A stretch of DNA of 64,000 nucleotides. Origin: Neostapfia colusana (Eukaryota > Streptophyta > Magnoliopsida > Poales > Poaceae). The position numbers were made by a program, and so were the translations under genes. The notes under the pieces were generated by a model that saw only the letters and a list, made by a program, of their open reading frames with translations, made no database searches and was not told the origin of the DNA. This document shows positions 22,698 through 33,274 of the stretch, one piece after another. Numbering within the stretch: the stretch's first letter is position 1; each line of letters begins with the position of its first letter. The DNA is taken from NCBI GenBank assembly GCA_030760725.1, contig JASWHV010000003.1, forward strand, positions 63,507,264-63,571,263, given 5' to 3'.

Positions 22698-23798
22698 ATG
22701 CCGAGGATCCCTAGGGAGGTGATCGAGCAACATCTGAAGATCTTCCCTGACGCCCGGCCAGTCCAACAGAAGCCCCGCAAGCAGTCCATCAAGCGGCAGA
22801 ACTTCATCCGAGAAGAAATCAATAAGCTGCTGGACGCTGGCTTCATACGGGAAGTCCACCACCCCCGGTGGTTGGCGAACCCCGTCGTTGTCCCGAAGGC
22901 CGACGGGAAGCTCCGGCTGTGCATTGACTACACCAGTCTCAATAAGGCATGTCCCAAAGATCCATTCCCCCTCCCTAGAATAGATCAAATAGTAGACTCT
23001 ACATCAGGCTGTGATATGCTATGCTTCCTAGACGCCTACTCGGGCTTTCATCAGATCCCTATGTCTAGAGAAGATTAAGAAAACACTTCTTTCATCACAG
23101 TAGACGGCCTGTATTGTTACATCTCTATGCCTTATGGTCTAAAGAATGCTCTTCCCACCTTTGTACGTGCTATGCACAAAACCTTTGGAGAGCTAATAAG
23201 AGACTTAGTCGAGGTGTATGTCGATGACATCGTTGTCAAAGCCAGGCAGAGCTCGTCCTTGCTAGATAACCTAGCCCTAGTCTTTGACAAACTGCGCTCC
23301 ACGCGCACTAAGCTAAACCCCGACAAGTGTGTGTTCGGCGTATCCTCTGGGAAGCTCCTAGGATTCCTGGTCTCACACCAAGGAATTGAGGCCAACCCAG
23401 AGAAGATCAAGGCCATCGACCTGATGCGGCCCCCCGCCCGCATCAAAGATGTCCATAAACTCACGGGATGCCTAGCCGCGCTGAGTCGGTTTATACCGAA
23501 GCTAGCAGAGCGGGCACTCCCCTTCTTTAAGCTCATGCGCAAATCCGGTCCATTTTCTTGGACCGACGAAGCAGAAGAAGCTTTGCAGAAGTTGAAGCAG
23601 CTCCTGACGACCCTACCCATCGTGGTAGCCCCTGAGCTCGAAGAGCACTTGTTGCTCTACATCGCGGCAACAACTAAGGTGGTGAGCATAGTTCTCGTCG
23701 CAGAGCGGCCGGACCCCTCGTCACCGCAGCCTGCTCCGGTAGCAGAAGACAAGCACCAGGAGACCCCGGAGGCTCAAGACGACCTCCTGAAGCTCTAA
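22698..23798 (+). pseudogene. Tat reverse transcriptase, interrupted
   Basis: Recognisable in order: FIREEINKLLDAGFIREVHH, NPVVVPKADGKLRLCIDYT, FLDAYSGFHQI, the active site YVDDIVV (YVDD at 23217-23228), and KLTGCLAALSRFIPKLAERA leading into the connection domain. Both catalytic aspartates of YVDD are present. An in-frame TAA after PMSRED (about 23076-23078) splits the domain. It remains in the gag frame throughout and ends at a stop just before the repeat-rich linker. Confidence 0.92.
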
Positions 23799-24060
23799 GA
23801 CAACCTCCCGTAGGTCCAACGGGACCTCCCGGAGCTCCAAGACAACCTCCCGGAGGTCCATCGGGACCTTCCGGAGCTCCAGGATAACCTCCCGGAGGCC
23901 CAAAGGAACTTCCCAGGAGAACAAGACGTCCTCCCGAGGGTCTAGGATGACCACCCGGAAGACCAGTGGGACCCCCCCGGAGGTCCAAGACGGCCTAGAA
24001 GCCTTCGAGTCCTAGCTCCCAGAGGCTCCCCCGGACCCGTCTACCTCCTGTCGGCCTGAG
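23770..24060 (+). repeat. Short tandem repeat linker between RT and RNase H
   Basis: Degenerate copies of a unit of about 21-24 bp (ACCTCCCGGAGGTCC / ACCTCCCGGAGCTCC) would read as D-N-L-P-E-V-x-R-D-L-P-E-L-Q. The tract contains several stops, and the pol frame is shifted by one base across it (RT and RNase H lie in different frames). Confidence 0.8.
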
Positions 24061-24106
24061 CCAATGGAGGAGGATATCTAAGGCCTAGGGGGGAGGGTCC
24101 GGACCA

Positions 24107-24935
24107 TCCGGAGGCCTGTCTACTACATCAGCGAAGTCCTCCACGACGCCAAGACAAGGTACATGGAGGTCCACAAGCTACTGTATGCAGTACTCGTGGC
24201 ATCCAGGAAGCTCCGCCACTACTTTCAAGCCCACCGGAATTCGGTGGTCACCTCCTACCCGCTGAAGGTCATTCTTCACAGCCCCAACGCGACCGGCAAT
24301 GTCGCTAAATGGGCAGCGGAATTGGTGGAGTTTGAGCTGGACTTCCTTCCTCGCCATGCAGTCAAGAGCCAAGCACTGGCTGACTTCGTGGTCGAGTGGA
24401 CGCCAACAATGACTAACCCAGGGGGCCACGAAGACGGTGAACCAATGCCCCGAGCTCCGGTCTTCACCGGGCCTCACTAGACGCTATTCTTCAACGGCTC
24501 CTCGCAAAAGCAAGGGGCTGGTGCTGGCATACTTCCTCTCATGCCATCGGGGGAGCAGTTTGGGTACATGGTGCGTCTCAATTTCAAGGCAACCAACAAC
24601 ATGGCAGAGTATGAAGCACTCATCTTTGGTCTAAAGACAGCCCTGTCTCTGGACGATCGCCAGTTGTTGGCACAGGGCGACTCCCAGCTAGTCATCAAGC
24701 AAGTTAAGGGTGAATGCTCCTGCAATGACCCACAACCAGCTGCTTATCTGCTCCACGTGCAAATGTTGGAGAAAGACTTCCTCGCCTTGGACCTGCGCCA
24801 CGTACCGCGCGCTAGCAATGCCACGGCCGACGACCTCTCAACAAAGGCCTCCACCGGAGCCCCCGTGCTCGAGGGAGTATTTGAGAGGACATTGCTGCGA
24901 CCCACAACCCGACCTGACGAGCCGGGCGAAGGGGG
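24107..24935 (+). pseudogene. Tat dual RNase H (Ty3-type plus archaeal-type), second active site altered
   Basis: The first domain reads RRPVYYISEVLHDAKTRY then LLYAVLVASRKLRHYFQAH, ending ALADFVVEW. After a stop at 24478-24480 the second, archaeal-like domain starts TLFFNGSS and continues NNMAEYEALIFGLKTAL, ALAQGDSQLV-like and RASNATADDLS segments. The expected F-D-G-S aspartate is Asn (AAC at 24493-24495). Possession of two RNase H domains is diagnostic for the Tat lineage. Confidence 0.88.
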
Positions 24936-25020
24936 CTAGACCAACACCTCGAAGCTGGCGGTCCCGGCGGCCCTGCAGCCATGGACGCCGCCAAGGATCG
25001 TAAGCGTCACTGGGGACTCC

Positions 25021-26303
25021 GTGCAACCCAGCGCTCAAGATCCAGAAGCTCAAGTCAGACCCGATGCTTGGATCACGGAGATCCGGGACTACTTGAAAGA
25101 CAACATCCTCCCTGATGAACGTGTATTCGCTGAACGGATCGTGCGCATGGCTAGAAGATACGTGCTGGTAGAAGGGGATCTCTACCGGCGTGGCGCCAAC
25201 CACGTCCTATTGCTGTGCATAACCCAGGGGGAAGGTTGTGACTTGCTCGCTGAGATCCATGGAGGCGAATGTGGGAGTCACTCTTCCTCGCGCACGCTCA
25301 TCGGTAAAGCCTTCCGGCATGGCTTCTACTGGCCAACAGCACTCCGGGATGCCGTCAAGCTGGTCGAGAGCTGCAAGGCGTGCCAGTTCCACGCCAAGCA
25401 GATCCACGCACCGGCTCAGGCGGTTCAGATGATCCCCCCCTCGTGGCCGTTCGCCGTATGGGGGTTGGACATCCTGGGACCATTCCCCAAAGCCGTCGGG
25501 GGATTCCGGTACCTCTATGTCACCATAGACAAGTTCACCAAGTGGCCGGAAGCTACACCCGTCGTCACCATCAACAAGCAATCCGCAGTAAAGTTCATCA
25601 AGTCGATCGTCTACCGGTTCGGGGTCCTGAACAGAATCATCACCGACAACGGGACCCAGTTCACCAGCGCAGCGTTCCAAGACTACTGCGAAGACCTCAG
25701 CATCCAGGTGTGCTATGCCTCCATTGCTTACCCAAGGAGCAATGGGCAGGTCCAGAGGGCCAACGCCGAGATCCTTCGAGGCCTCAAGACTCGCACCTAT
25801 GCCGGCTTGAAGAAACATGGCGCCAAGTGGGTGGATGAGCTTCCGAGCACACTGTGGGCTAACCGGACATCCCAAAGTCGGGCCACCGGAGAGACACCCT
25901 TCTTCATGGTATACGGGGCCGAAGTTGTGCTTCCCTAGAGATCACCATGGGGTCTCTCCGTGTCCCAGCTTACGACGAAGCCACACAGGACAACCTCCGA
26001 CGTGAAGACATCGACCTCGTCGACGAGGCTTGATTACACGCAGCGCTCCGCAACGCACAGTACCGGCAAACGCTCCGGCGCTACCACCGAAGGTCCGTGC
26101 GTGTCCGGGAGCTGCAAGAAGGCGACCTGGTGCTACGGCGCATACTTTCTCGCGAAGGGACCGACAAACTCTCCCCCAGCTGGGAAGGTCCCTTCCGAGT
26201 CACGAAAGTTTGCCGCCCTGGGTGCGTACGCCTTTCCACCGAGGATGGGGATCCGCTCCCGAACCCTTGGAACATAGAACACCTCCGTAACTTCTATCCC
26301 TAG
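25021..26303 (+). pseudogene. Tat integrase, catalytic Glu replaced
   Basis: The zinc-binding region (EIHGGECGSHSSSRTLIGKA, then GFYWPT and CKACQ) is followed by the core: WGLDILGPFP, TDNGTQFTSAAF and SNGQVQRANAEI. Exactly 35 residues separate the Asp of TDNG from the Gln of GQVQ (CAG at 25753-25755), so the third member of D-D-35-E is lost. A stop at 25936-25938 and a frame change precede the C-terminal domain (26097-26303: RELQEGDLVLRR, then LSPSWEGPFRV and NIEHLRNFYP). Confidence 0.9.
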
Positions 26304-27444
26304 AGCAATAGTAGGACAATACCTTTTCTTTGTGTAATAGATTCCATAGAGTCTAGGAACAGCGCTCGGAGCAGCTAAGCCTCAGGGGACGGTCCACGAC
26401 TACGTTCAGCTTGGCCTGGTTCCGACCCTAAGCGCGTAGAGTCTTACTTCCCTTCTTAATGGGGCGGGTCGTTGCCTCCATATTTAGCCTACCTTCCTCC
26501 TATGGATATTTATATGGAAAGAAACCTGTTCTGCTTTGCTCTTACCCTTGTGCTCATTTAATTACGCATTAATTTTTATGACCGCACTTTCTGTGTATGC
26601 TCACCATACACTCAGCTCTCTTTTCCCATTCTCATCCCTAGTCGGCATTTGCTATCCTACCAAAGACGGTCACGCTTGAGGTACCTGCCAATGGCCAGGG
26701 GGCCTCTCGGGCCTCCTCCAGTCAGGTGTTGCGATGCCAGTTGGTCCAGTACTAAGGGTCGGACGATCATACACTGACTTAGGAGGGAGCCGGACCACCG
26801 GCGCCGGGTGCACTGAATTACCCAAGCCCCGTATACCGGATCAGGACCGTAAGCCAAATAAGACTACGAGATAGGGAAGGGAGAGCCCCAAGGAGAATTA
26901 CGGTTCCCTTACTTGTGTGCAGGACCTCCCGGCCTTACCTCGCCCACAGGAGTATGGTAGGTGTGCCCAATCCATTGGCCACACCTACCAGGGGGCCACT
27001 ATGGGGATCGCGCAAGGAAAGACCGGAGCTCCAACGCAAGACCGGAAGATCCAGACCTCGCCCCCTCCGCAGGAGTGAGCTCCGAAGGATCCACGTGTCC
27101 CGTGGGGTCGGATTTCCCTCTCCTCACAGGAGAGCTTCGGGCCCGCCACGTGGCCGGCAGATCTGGACCTCCCCATCCTCACGGGGTGAGTTCCGAAGAC
27201 CCCTTGGGTCCTTAACACAATAAGGACCCGAGGAAGGTGTATGTGCAAGACTTCAAGATTGGTGAAGACCTCCGAGGTCCTTGCGGAGCTAAGAACTCGG
27301 CCAGGCCAAGCCAAGAAGAATATAAGCGCAGACACAAAAAACAAAGAGCCTGTTCATTCATTCAAAGCTCCATTAGCTTGACTACAAACTCAACAAAAGC
27401 AAGAAAGAAGAGTTACAGGGCCTTCTGGCCGCAGGGGTGACTAC
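26304..27444 (+). other. Tat internal spacer between integrase and antisense ORF
   Basis: Non-coding in the sense direction, typical of large Tat elements. At 27060-27215 it contains two U3-type repeat units (CACGTG at 27092 and 27147, 55 bp apart) that otherwise belong to the LTR. Confidence 0.7.
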
Positions 27445-29700
27445 CTAAGAGTCCCCGGACTCTCGCTGGAATCTAGAAGCCACGAGGGCGGCCACGTCCT
27501 CGACTTCGGCCCTGGCAGATTTCTCCCGCTTGGCGGCGGGGCCGAGTCTCGCCGGCTCCAGAGAGAAGGAAGGGTCTTGACTCCGGAAGCACGCCAGCAC
27601 GTGCGTAGCGACCTCCTTTGCCAGGCCCCGTCCCTCCGCCTCAAGCTCGTCGGCGACCAGTGGAGGTGCCAGAACCTCAGCAACCGAGGTGAGGCGCCGA
27701 TCTGGAGAAGCCGGAGGGCCACCAGCTGCACCCGCAGCTGTCCCTCCAGCCTCAGCACCGGAAGGTCGGGCACCGCCAGCCGGCTCCGCCGAGCCCTCGA
27801 CAGCCACCGGCTTCCGAGTTGGCGAAGGGGGATGAGCGGGTGCTGCCGCTGCCGCCGCGGGGGATGGTCCCGCCTGCACAGAAGAAGCCCCCGCCGACTT
27901 GGGGGCCATCGGAGCCGCCGCAGCTCCCGGACGCTGCGGCGCAGAACCTCCGCTAGCTGGAGATGGCCGGGGAACAGACTTGCCCCCAGCAGTCGGTGAG
28001 TCCCTGCTGACATAAGAAGCTCTTAGGCTAAGAAAGGAAAAAAGAACGCTAGTTTTAAAATCCGGAAAGAGCAACACTTACCGAGGGACGTGAGCGCTCC
28101 AACGGGCATGGAGCCGCGACTTCCGAGCCGGGACAGAACCACCGGAGCCTGCCGCCGGCGCCTGCGTCGCAGGTACCCGGACTGGCGAAGTAGGAGGCGG
28201 AGCTGTAGGGCCCCCGTCGGTGGTGGCCCTAGCGTTGCTCGCCGATCCGGCTCCTAAGGCCCGGGGCACCTGCGCCCCAGGATAAGTCCCAGCGCTGCTC
28301 CTTCCGGCACCGCTGCTTGCCGAGCCTGCAGCCGGGACGCTCGCTGGATGTGGCGCCTGAGCCCTCGGCTCACCTTCGGGCATCGCCCCACCGACGTCCC
28401 TCCTTGAAGCTCCTCCGCCTGAAGAAGGAAAGCGGGACGCTCGGAGCTCCTCGGACCACCGCTGTTCGAGAGGAGACCCACCAGAGCTGGAGACCCGAGG
28501 TCTCTTTGGGTCGCCACCCGACAAACCAGCACCTCCGAGAGATGGGCACAAGGGTACCCCGGCCCCCTGACTCGGCGCAAACGACACCCTCGGAGGGGAT
28601 CGGGCATGTTTCTTCTCCGGTTGCCCGGGGGCCGGCTCCTTTCCCTTCCCCTTGTCGATGGTCCGAGCTCCGTCGACCCTCGGTGCAGGTTGGGCAGCAG
28701 CTGACGCCTCGCGCTCCGCCCCGGAGCGCTCGACCCTGGGGATCGAGATCCCCCGGAAGGCATCCCCAACCTCACGAACGGCGATCCCGATGTCGTCAAG
28801 GTTCGACATCTTCTGCAGCAACTCCGCCCTCCGTTGCGGCTCCAAGAAGAGGGGAGTGCAAGAGGTCGGGAAAGTGAAGTCGCCACCGGTGACGAAGTCG
28901 CCGCTCACCCTGGCCACCATCTCGTACAACACCTCCTCGGATGGGTTGGAGCCAAGACCCTTCTCCAACCTAGTGCAGTCGTGCTCGCCGATGTAGTACC
29001 ACGCCGGGCGGTTGCGCTGTTGCAAGGGCGCAATACTGCGTGACAGGATGTCTATCAGCACCATCAGGGACGTCAGCCCCTCGTTGGCCAGGAACCGGAT
29101 CCGCTCCAAGACCGGCGCGTACTCCGGCTCTAGCTCTGGGATCTCCTCCCAGAAGCGACGCTCGGTGGTCGGTCCGGCAATCGGCAGCTGCAGACGATCA
29201 TGCTCGTCGGTCTGCACGATCAGCCAGTTCTCCCTCCAGTTTTCCCACCTCGCCGCACTGAAAGGAAGAAGGTACCTAGAGGCCTTCGGATCCTTGCAGC
29301 GATGCTGGAAGTAGTACGCCCCCAGCTGATTCTTTAAGCTGCGCCTGGTCGTCCGCAACACGAAGAAGTAGCGGAAGAGCGTCACTGAAGCGCGCACCCC
29401 CACGATCATCTCGCAGAAGTGCACAAAGACGGCGACCATTGCGAAGGAGTTGGGAGAGAGGTGATGGAGCTGGAGACCGTATGTCTCCAGCAACGTCACG
29501 AAGAAGGAAGAAATCGGCGGGACAAACCCCGCCATGGCGTAGGCGGTGAAGAATACTATCTCCCCCTTCTCCAGGAACAGGGGGAGAGATCCCTGCCGAA
29601 GCCAGTGCTTCTGCTCCTCCGCGTGCCAGCCCAGCAGCCTGCGCACTGTCCCGAGCTCGGGTGGACGGGTAGAGCGCGGCGGAGGCAAGTTGGAAGTCAT
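27445..29700 (-). CDS. Spliced antisense ORF of the Tat element (putative gypsy-type transposon domain)
   Basis: Exon 1 runs from the ATG at 29700 to 28082. A 54-bp intron follows (28081-28028; donor CTCG|GTAAGTG, acceptor TTTCTTAG). Exon 2 runs from 28027 to the stop at 27445. Together they make 734 codons with no interruption, and the phase is preserved exactly across the splice. The N-terminal half has the domain named 'putative gypsy type transposon' (Transposase_28), e.g. EKGEIVFFTAYAMAGFVPPI, GLQLHHLSPNSFAMVAVFVH and AARWENWRENWL. The C-terminal half is low-complexity Pro/Ala/Ser. Antisense ORFs in this position are known in Tat elements and their role is unresolved. Sense gag-pol in the same copy is riddled with stops, so the open state here stands out. 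Start chosen at the first ATG; an upstream in-frame GTG is less likely. Confidence 0.85.
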
Positions 29701-30179
29701 GGCTGATGGAAGCTCAAGAACAGGGAAGGCAAGGGCGCAAGCGATCAAGGAAACCACGAAGATTCAAGCGCAGGGAAGTGCGCAGGGAAGCCGCAATGCG
29801 GGTGAGATCCCCTTTTGAACTTCCCACGCGTGATTCAAAGCAATTCGAAACTCTTCGAATACGGTGCTTGGAACAACCGCTTCAGCTCTAAGACCAAGCG
29901 TCGATGACAAGTGGACCCGAGTCATCCAACTGAAGCGGTGGGCCAAGAAGGCAGTCTCTCAAGAAGAAGAGCCGACGGGACGCTTCGGCGGTTCCCGAAA
30001 AGGCGCTACGACGTGCGGAAGTGGCAGCCTTAGGAACCGCCGCAATAAAAGCGGCCTTCAAGTGGGGCACACGCTCCCACGATCCCGCGACTGTTTGTGC
30101 TCCGGCAACGGTCAATGCGGGTCTTCGAGAAGGTGCGCAGAGTGGAAGAGACGGGGGCCCCACCTCGGGCTCGTTATCT

Positions 30180-30204
30180 CCCCCGAGATGGGCCCGGGGG
30201 CCAC
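30180..30204 (+). other. Purine-rich tract before the 3' LTR (PPT)
   Basis: GGGCCCGGGGGCCAC ends directly at the 3' LTR start, in the position and form of the Tat plus-strand priming tract. Confidence 0.6.
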
Positions 30205-31409
30205 TGTCGGTACCCTCAATATGGGGTACCCCTGCGCACAGGGGAAACTGCCTAAGGACCTCGTCCTTCTCCGCAGGGAGAGCTCCGAAGGCGTCACGTG
30301 TCCAGCGGGACCGGACGTCCCTCTCCTCAGAGGAAAGCTCCGGGCCCGCCACGTGGCCAACAGAGCCAGACCTCCCCCCTCCGCGGGGAGAGCTCTGAAG
30401 GCTCCACGTGTCCAGCGGGCCGGACCTCCCTCTCCTCAGAGGAGAGCTCCGGGCCCGCCATGTGGCCAGCAGAGCCGGACCTCCCCCTCCACGGGGAGAG
30501 CTCTAAAGGCTCCACGTGTACAGCGGGGCCGGACCTCCCTCTCCTCAGAGGAGAGCTCCGGGCCCGCCACGTGGCCAGCAGAGCCGGACCTCCCTCCTCT
30601 GCGGGGAGAGCTCCGAAGGCCCCACGTGTCAAGCGGGGCCGGACCTCCCTCTCCTCGGAGGAGAGCTCCGGGCCCGCCATATGGCTAGCAGAACAGCACT
30701 GCCTGCCCCCGTGCGGTAGGCAGTAAGAGTAAAGACGCGCCATACCTTGCCCGTACAAGGTATTCAAGACCCGCGCCTTCCCAAGACGCGGAGCACGCCT
30801 ATGTCAAGTGCCGTTGCGCCCAATCACATCGCAGTGAAGACTGACACGCCGCGTCAGAGGCTGTACGCCAATAAACACAGCGACAAGACATCCCGTGCTG
30901 CCCCTGCCATCATCAACCACTACGACTAGCTTGCGACATGGCCAGGGCGGCAGAACGAAGACTTAGAAGCCCTCGCCAGAGACAACTGCCAGCGTAACTG
31001 CGGATACGGTAGATGGCAGGCAATCTCCCCGGGACCACCTGTCGGATCCCGGGCCCACCTTGTAAGCCACCTGAGCCTTGGACTATAAAAGGCTCGGGTA
31101 GGCAAAGTTAGCAAGGGTTCGACTTTTACAGACTCGCACCTGAGTCTTTCGCACCCCAGCACTTAGGTCATCCCCAAGCTCAGAACTCCAGTTCTAAGCA
31201 CCGAGTAATTCAACGAGCATCTCTGCTCACCGTGGACGTAGGGTTTTACGCTCCGGTGGCCTGAACCACATAAAAACCCCTGTGTCAAGCTTCTCCTTCA
31301 ATCGTCCCTAACGCGTGAGCTCTCCATGAGTGACTAGCCCCTCCGAAAAAGAACCTCCTCGGGCTGCCCAGAGCAAGCCCGGGGGAAGTGTCGACAACAC
31401 ACTTCGACA
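30205..31409 (+). repeat. 3' LTR of the Tat element
   Basis: Starts TGTCGGTACCC and ends CACTTCGACA. The G-box ladder positions are 30295, 30350, 30405, 30459 (CATGTG), 30513, 30568, 30623 and 30678 (CATATG). The pitch is 55 bp except for two 54-bp steps around a one-base deletion. TATAAAAG is at 31084. Confidence 0.95.
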
Positions 31410-31464
31410 GTGACGATGCTCGGTTGTCTAGAGAGCGTGAAGCTCCCCTACCTGGCGCGCCAAA
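31410..31464 (-). other. Leader and primer-binding site of the interrupted minus-strand gypsy element
   Basis: On the minus strand TTTGGCGCGCCAGGTAGGGG directly follows the LTR. A short leader then runs to the Tat insertion point (GTGAC copy of the target duplication). The continuation, starting with the gag ATG, is at 18810, on the other side of the Tat element. Confidence 0.75.
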
Positions 31465-32489
31465 TGTCGAAGTGTTTCTATGACACTTCCCTCAGTACCT
31501 CTACTGGAGCAGTCTACAAAGGTTCGTTGTTTGGAGGGGCTTTGTCTCTGTATCGATCAAGCTTGAAGAATACGGGATGAACGTTAGGATTTATGTGGTT
31601 TGAGCCGCTGGAGCATAAAACCTTACATCCATGGGAGTGTGAGTTGTATTGCTTGTGGCTTGCGCGTGTGCGTATGAGGGTCTGAGAGTCTGAGAGTCAG
31701 AATCCCTTCTGTGGTAGGCTGCCCGGTCCTTTTATATCTCAAGGCCGGACAGTTACACTAAGACCGGGGGCCCGACAGGTGGCCCTGCGGCGGTTCGTAC
31801 CATATACACGATCTAGGGTATTAATAGCTACTTGCATTGTCCACTGTCGATGGAGTTAAGGTGCTCCGCCTAACAAGCCGGGCGTCTCAGACCGAGTAGT
31901 GGTTGATGATGGCGGGGGAGAAGGCTCCGTGACGCGTGACAGGTGTGGGCGGAGACGTGCGCTGTGCACCATGCTCCTGGGAACGCGTGAGTCTTGAATG
32001 CGTGACTGGACTGGTCACGTCTTGCTTGACTCCTGAGGCCCACGGCAGGTCGTGGGACACGTGGCAGATCCGGAGGCCGCCACTGCGGGGAGGCCAGGCT
32101 CGGAGCGGGAGGACACGTGGTGTCACCAAAGATCACCTTAGCAGGGAGGCCGGGCTCGGAGCCGGAGGACACGTGGTGGCATCGGACCTCGTCTCAGTGG
32201 GGAGGCCAGGTCCAGAGCCGGAGGACATGTGGCGGCACCGGACCTCGCCTCAGTGGGGAGGCCAGGTCCAGAACCGGATGACATGTGGCAGCGCCCGACC
32301 TCGCCTCAGCGGGGAAGCCTGGTCCGGGGCCGGAGGACACGCTGCAGCGCCGGACCTCACCTCAGTGGGGAGGCCTGGTCCGAGGCCGAAGGACACGTGG
32401 CAGCGCGAGAGCTCGCCTCAGCAAGGAGGCGCGGTCTGGAGCCACTTCATGCCTGTACACAAGGGTACCTGGTCTGCGGGGTACCGACA
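31465..32489 (-). repeat. 5' LTR of the minus-strand gypsy element
   Basis: On the minus strand it starts TGTCGGTACCCCGCAG and ends CACTTCGACA. A minus-strand TATA (ATATAAAAGG, about 31728-31737) marks its promoter. U3 carries a 56-bp ladder of CACGTG-type sites at 32058, 32114, 32170, 32226, 32282, 32338 and 32394, of which 32226, 32282 and 32338 are decayed. Only this LTR, the PBS and the gag start survive; the 3' LTR is missing. Confidence 0.85.
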
Positions 32490-33000
32490 CTCATGTTTCT
32501 AAACTTGCTATTTTTCATCAGAATCCACTTGTCTTCTAGATTGTCTTTTTTCCTAGTGTTGTTCAACCCCGAACTATTGCTCTTGCCTTTCTGTTAGTCA
32601 TATGGCGACCATATCAGGGTCCGAAAGATAGCAGTAGGCTATAGCACAATACTTAGATGCATTGTAAAAATAAGTCGGGTCGTTATCCAGTTTGGTGTTT
32701 TTTTTAAGAAATTCAACTAGGTTCACTTAGATTTTGTGATAGTTCTTTCTTTTTTTTTATCTTGGCAAGATACATAGCTTGTGCTCTTGTCAACCTAAGA
32801 ATCACGTTGCAACCAGGTTGAAGATAGAGTGGCATTAGAGTCTGATCATCTACCGGAGTCGGAAACAAAATGTGTAGTGTTGTACTCAATGTTTCTTAGA
32901 TAAAGCCACCAACTGTAACTTTGGGAGGGCTATATTAATGTTTAAATGTAAACAAGAATTAACCTACTCAGATATGAGCAAATACGACTTAGCTGGACTA
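32490..33000. other. Unassigned remnant between nested elements
   Basis: AT-rich DNA that should contain the rest of the CACTA element or the internal region of the outer LTR element, but I recognise neither a CACTA right end nor coding sequence. Confidence 0.4.
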
Positions 33001-33274
33001 TATTTCAAGAGTTGATGGATGTAGATGGTTGAAGCTACCAATTCTCTCTTGGTGTGAGGAGTAAATCCCGCGAGACTAATGATGTCCACCATGTTGCCGT
33101 GGAGATCATACCTTCAAGAAAGGCGAAGACCACATGCAGGGTCGACTAGTGAGCGATGAAGTCGAGCGAGCTAAAAATGGATGGCTCACTCTGAATTCAG
33201 TAAATCAGATATCCTTGATCGGACCCGTCGAGATCATAGCTCTAACATTAGAGCCCCCTACCTGGAGCTTCAGG
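33001..33274 (-). other. Internal leader and PBS region of the outer LTR element
   Basis: On the minus strand the LTR at 33275 is followed by CTGAAGCTCCAGGTAGGGGG (about 33255-33274), a degenerate form of the CCAGGTAGGGG priming site seen in the other gypsy elements here, and then by non-coding leader. Confidence 0.55.

Larger units (their letters stand above)
18817..31409 (+). mobile_element. Complete Tat-lineage Ty3/gypsy LTR retrotransposon
   Basis: A 12.6-kb element with LTRs at 18817-20031 and 30205-31409. The order is PBS, gag, protease, reverse transcriptase, RNase H, second (archaeal-type) RNase H, integrase, a non-coding spacer, an antisense ORF and a 3' LTR. The flanks are GTGAT and GTGAC, a 5-bp target duplication with one change. 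The dual RNase H and the antisense gene with the 'putative gypsy type transposon' domain place it in the Tat (Retand/Grande/RIRE2-like) lineage. Sense coding is broken by many stops and two frame changes. By eye the two LTRs differ by a few per cent plus small indels over their first 100 bases. Confidence 0.93.

Noticed and set aside
25207..25875. 222-codon minus-strand ORF over integrase
   Set aside because: Shadow of the integrase frame, which has the D-D-35 region and zinc motif on the plus strand.
28254..29314. Other long frames across the antisense ORF region (28254-28886 minus; 28317-28877 and 29012-29314 plus)
   Set aside because: Shadows of the GC-rich antisense coding sequence in other frames.
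32860..32885. Candidate right end (TGTAGTG) for the CACTA element starting at 16416
   Set aside because: The match beyond TGTAGTG is poor, the flanking triplet differs from AAG, and no TATACGACGG subterminal repeats precede it.
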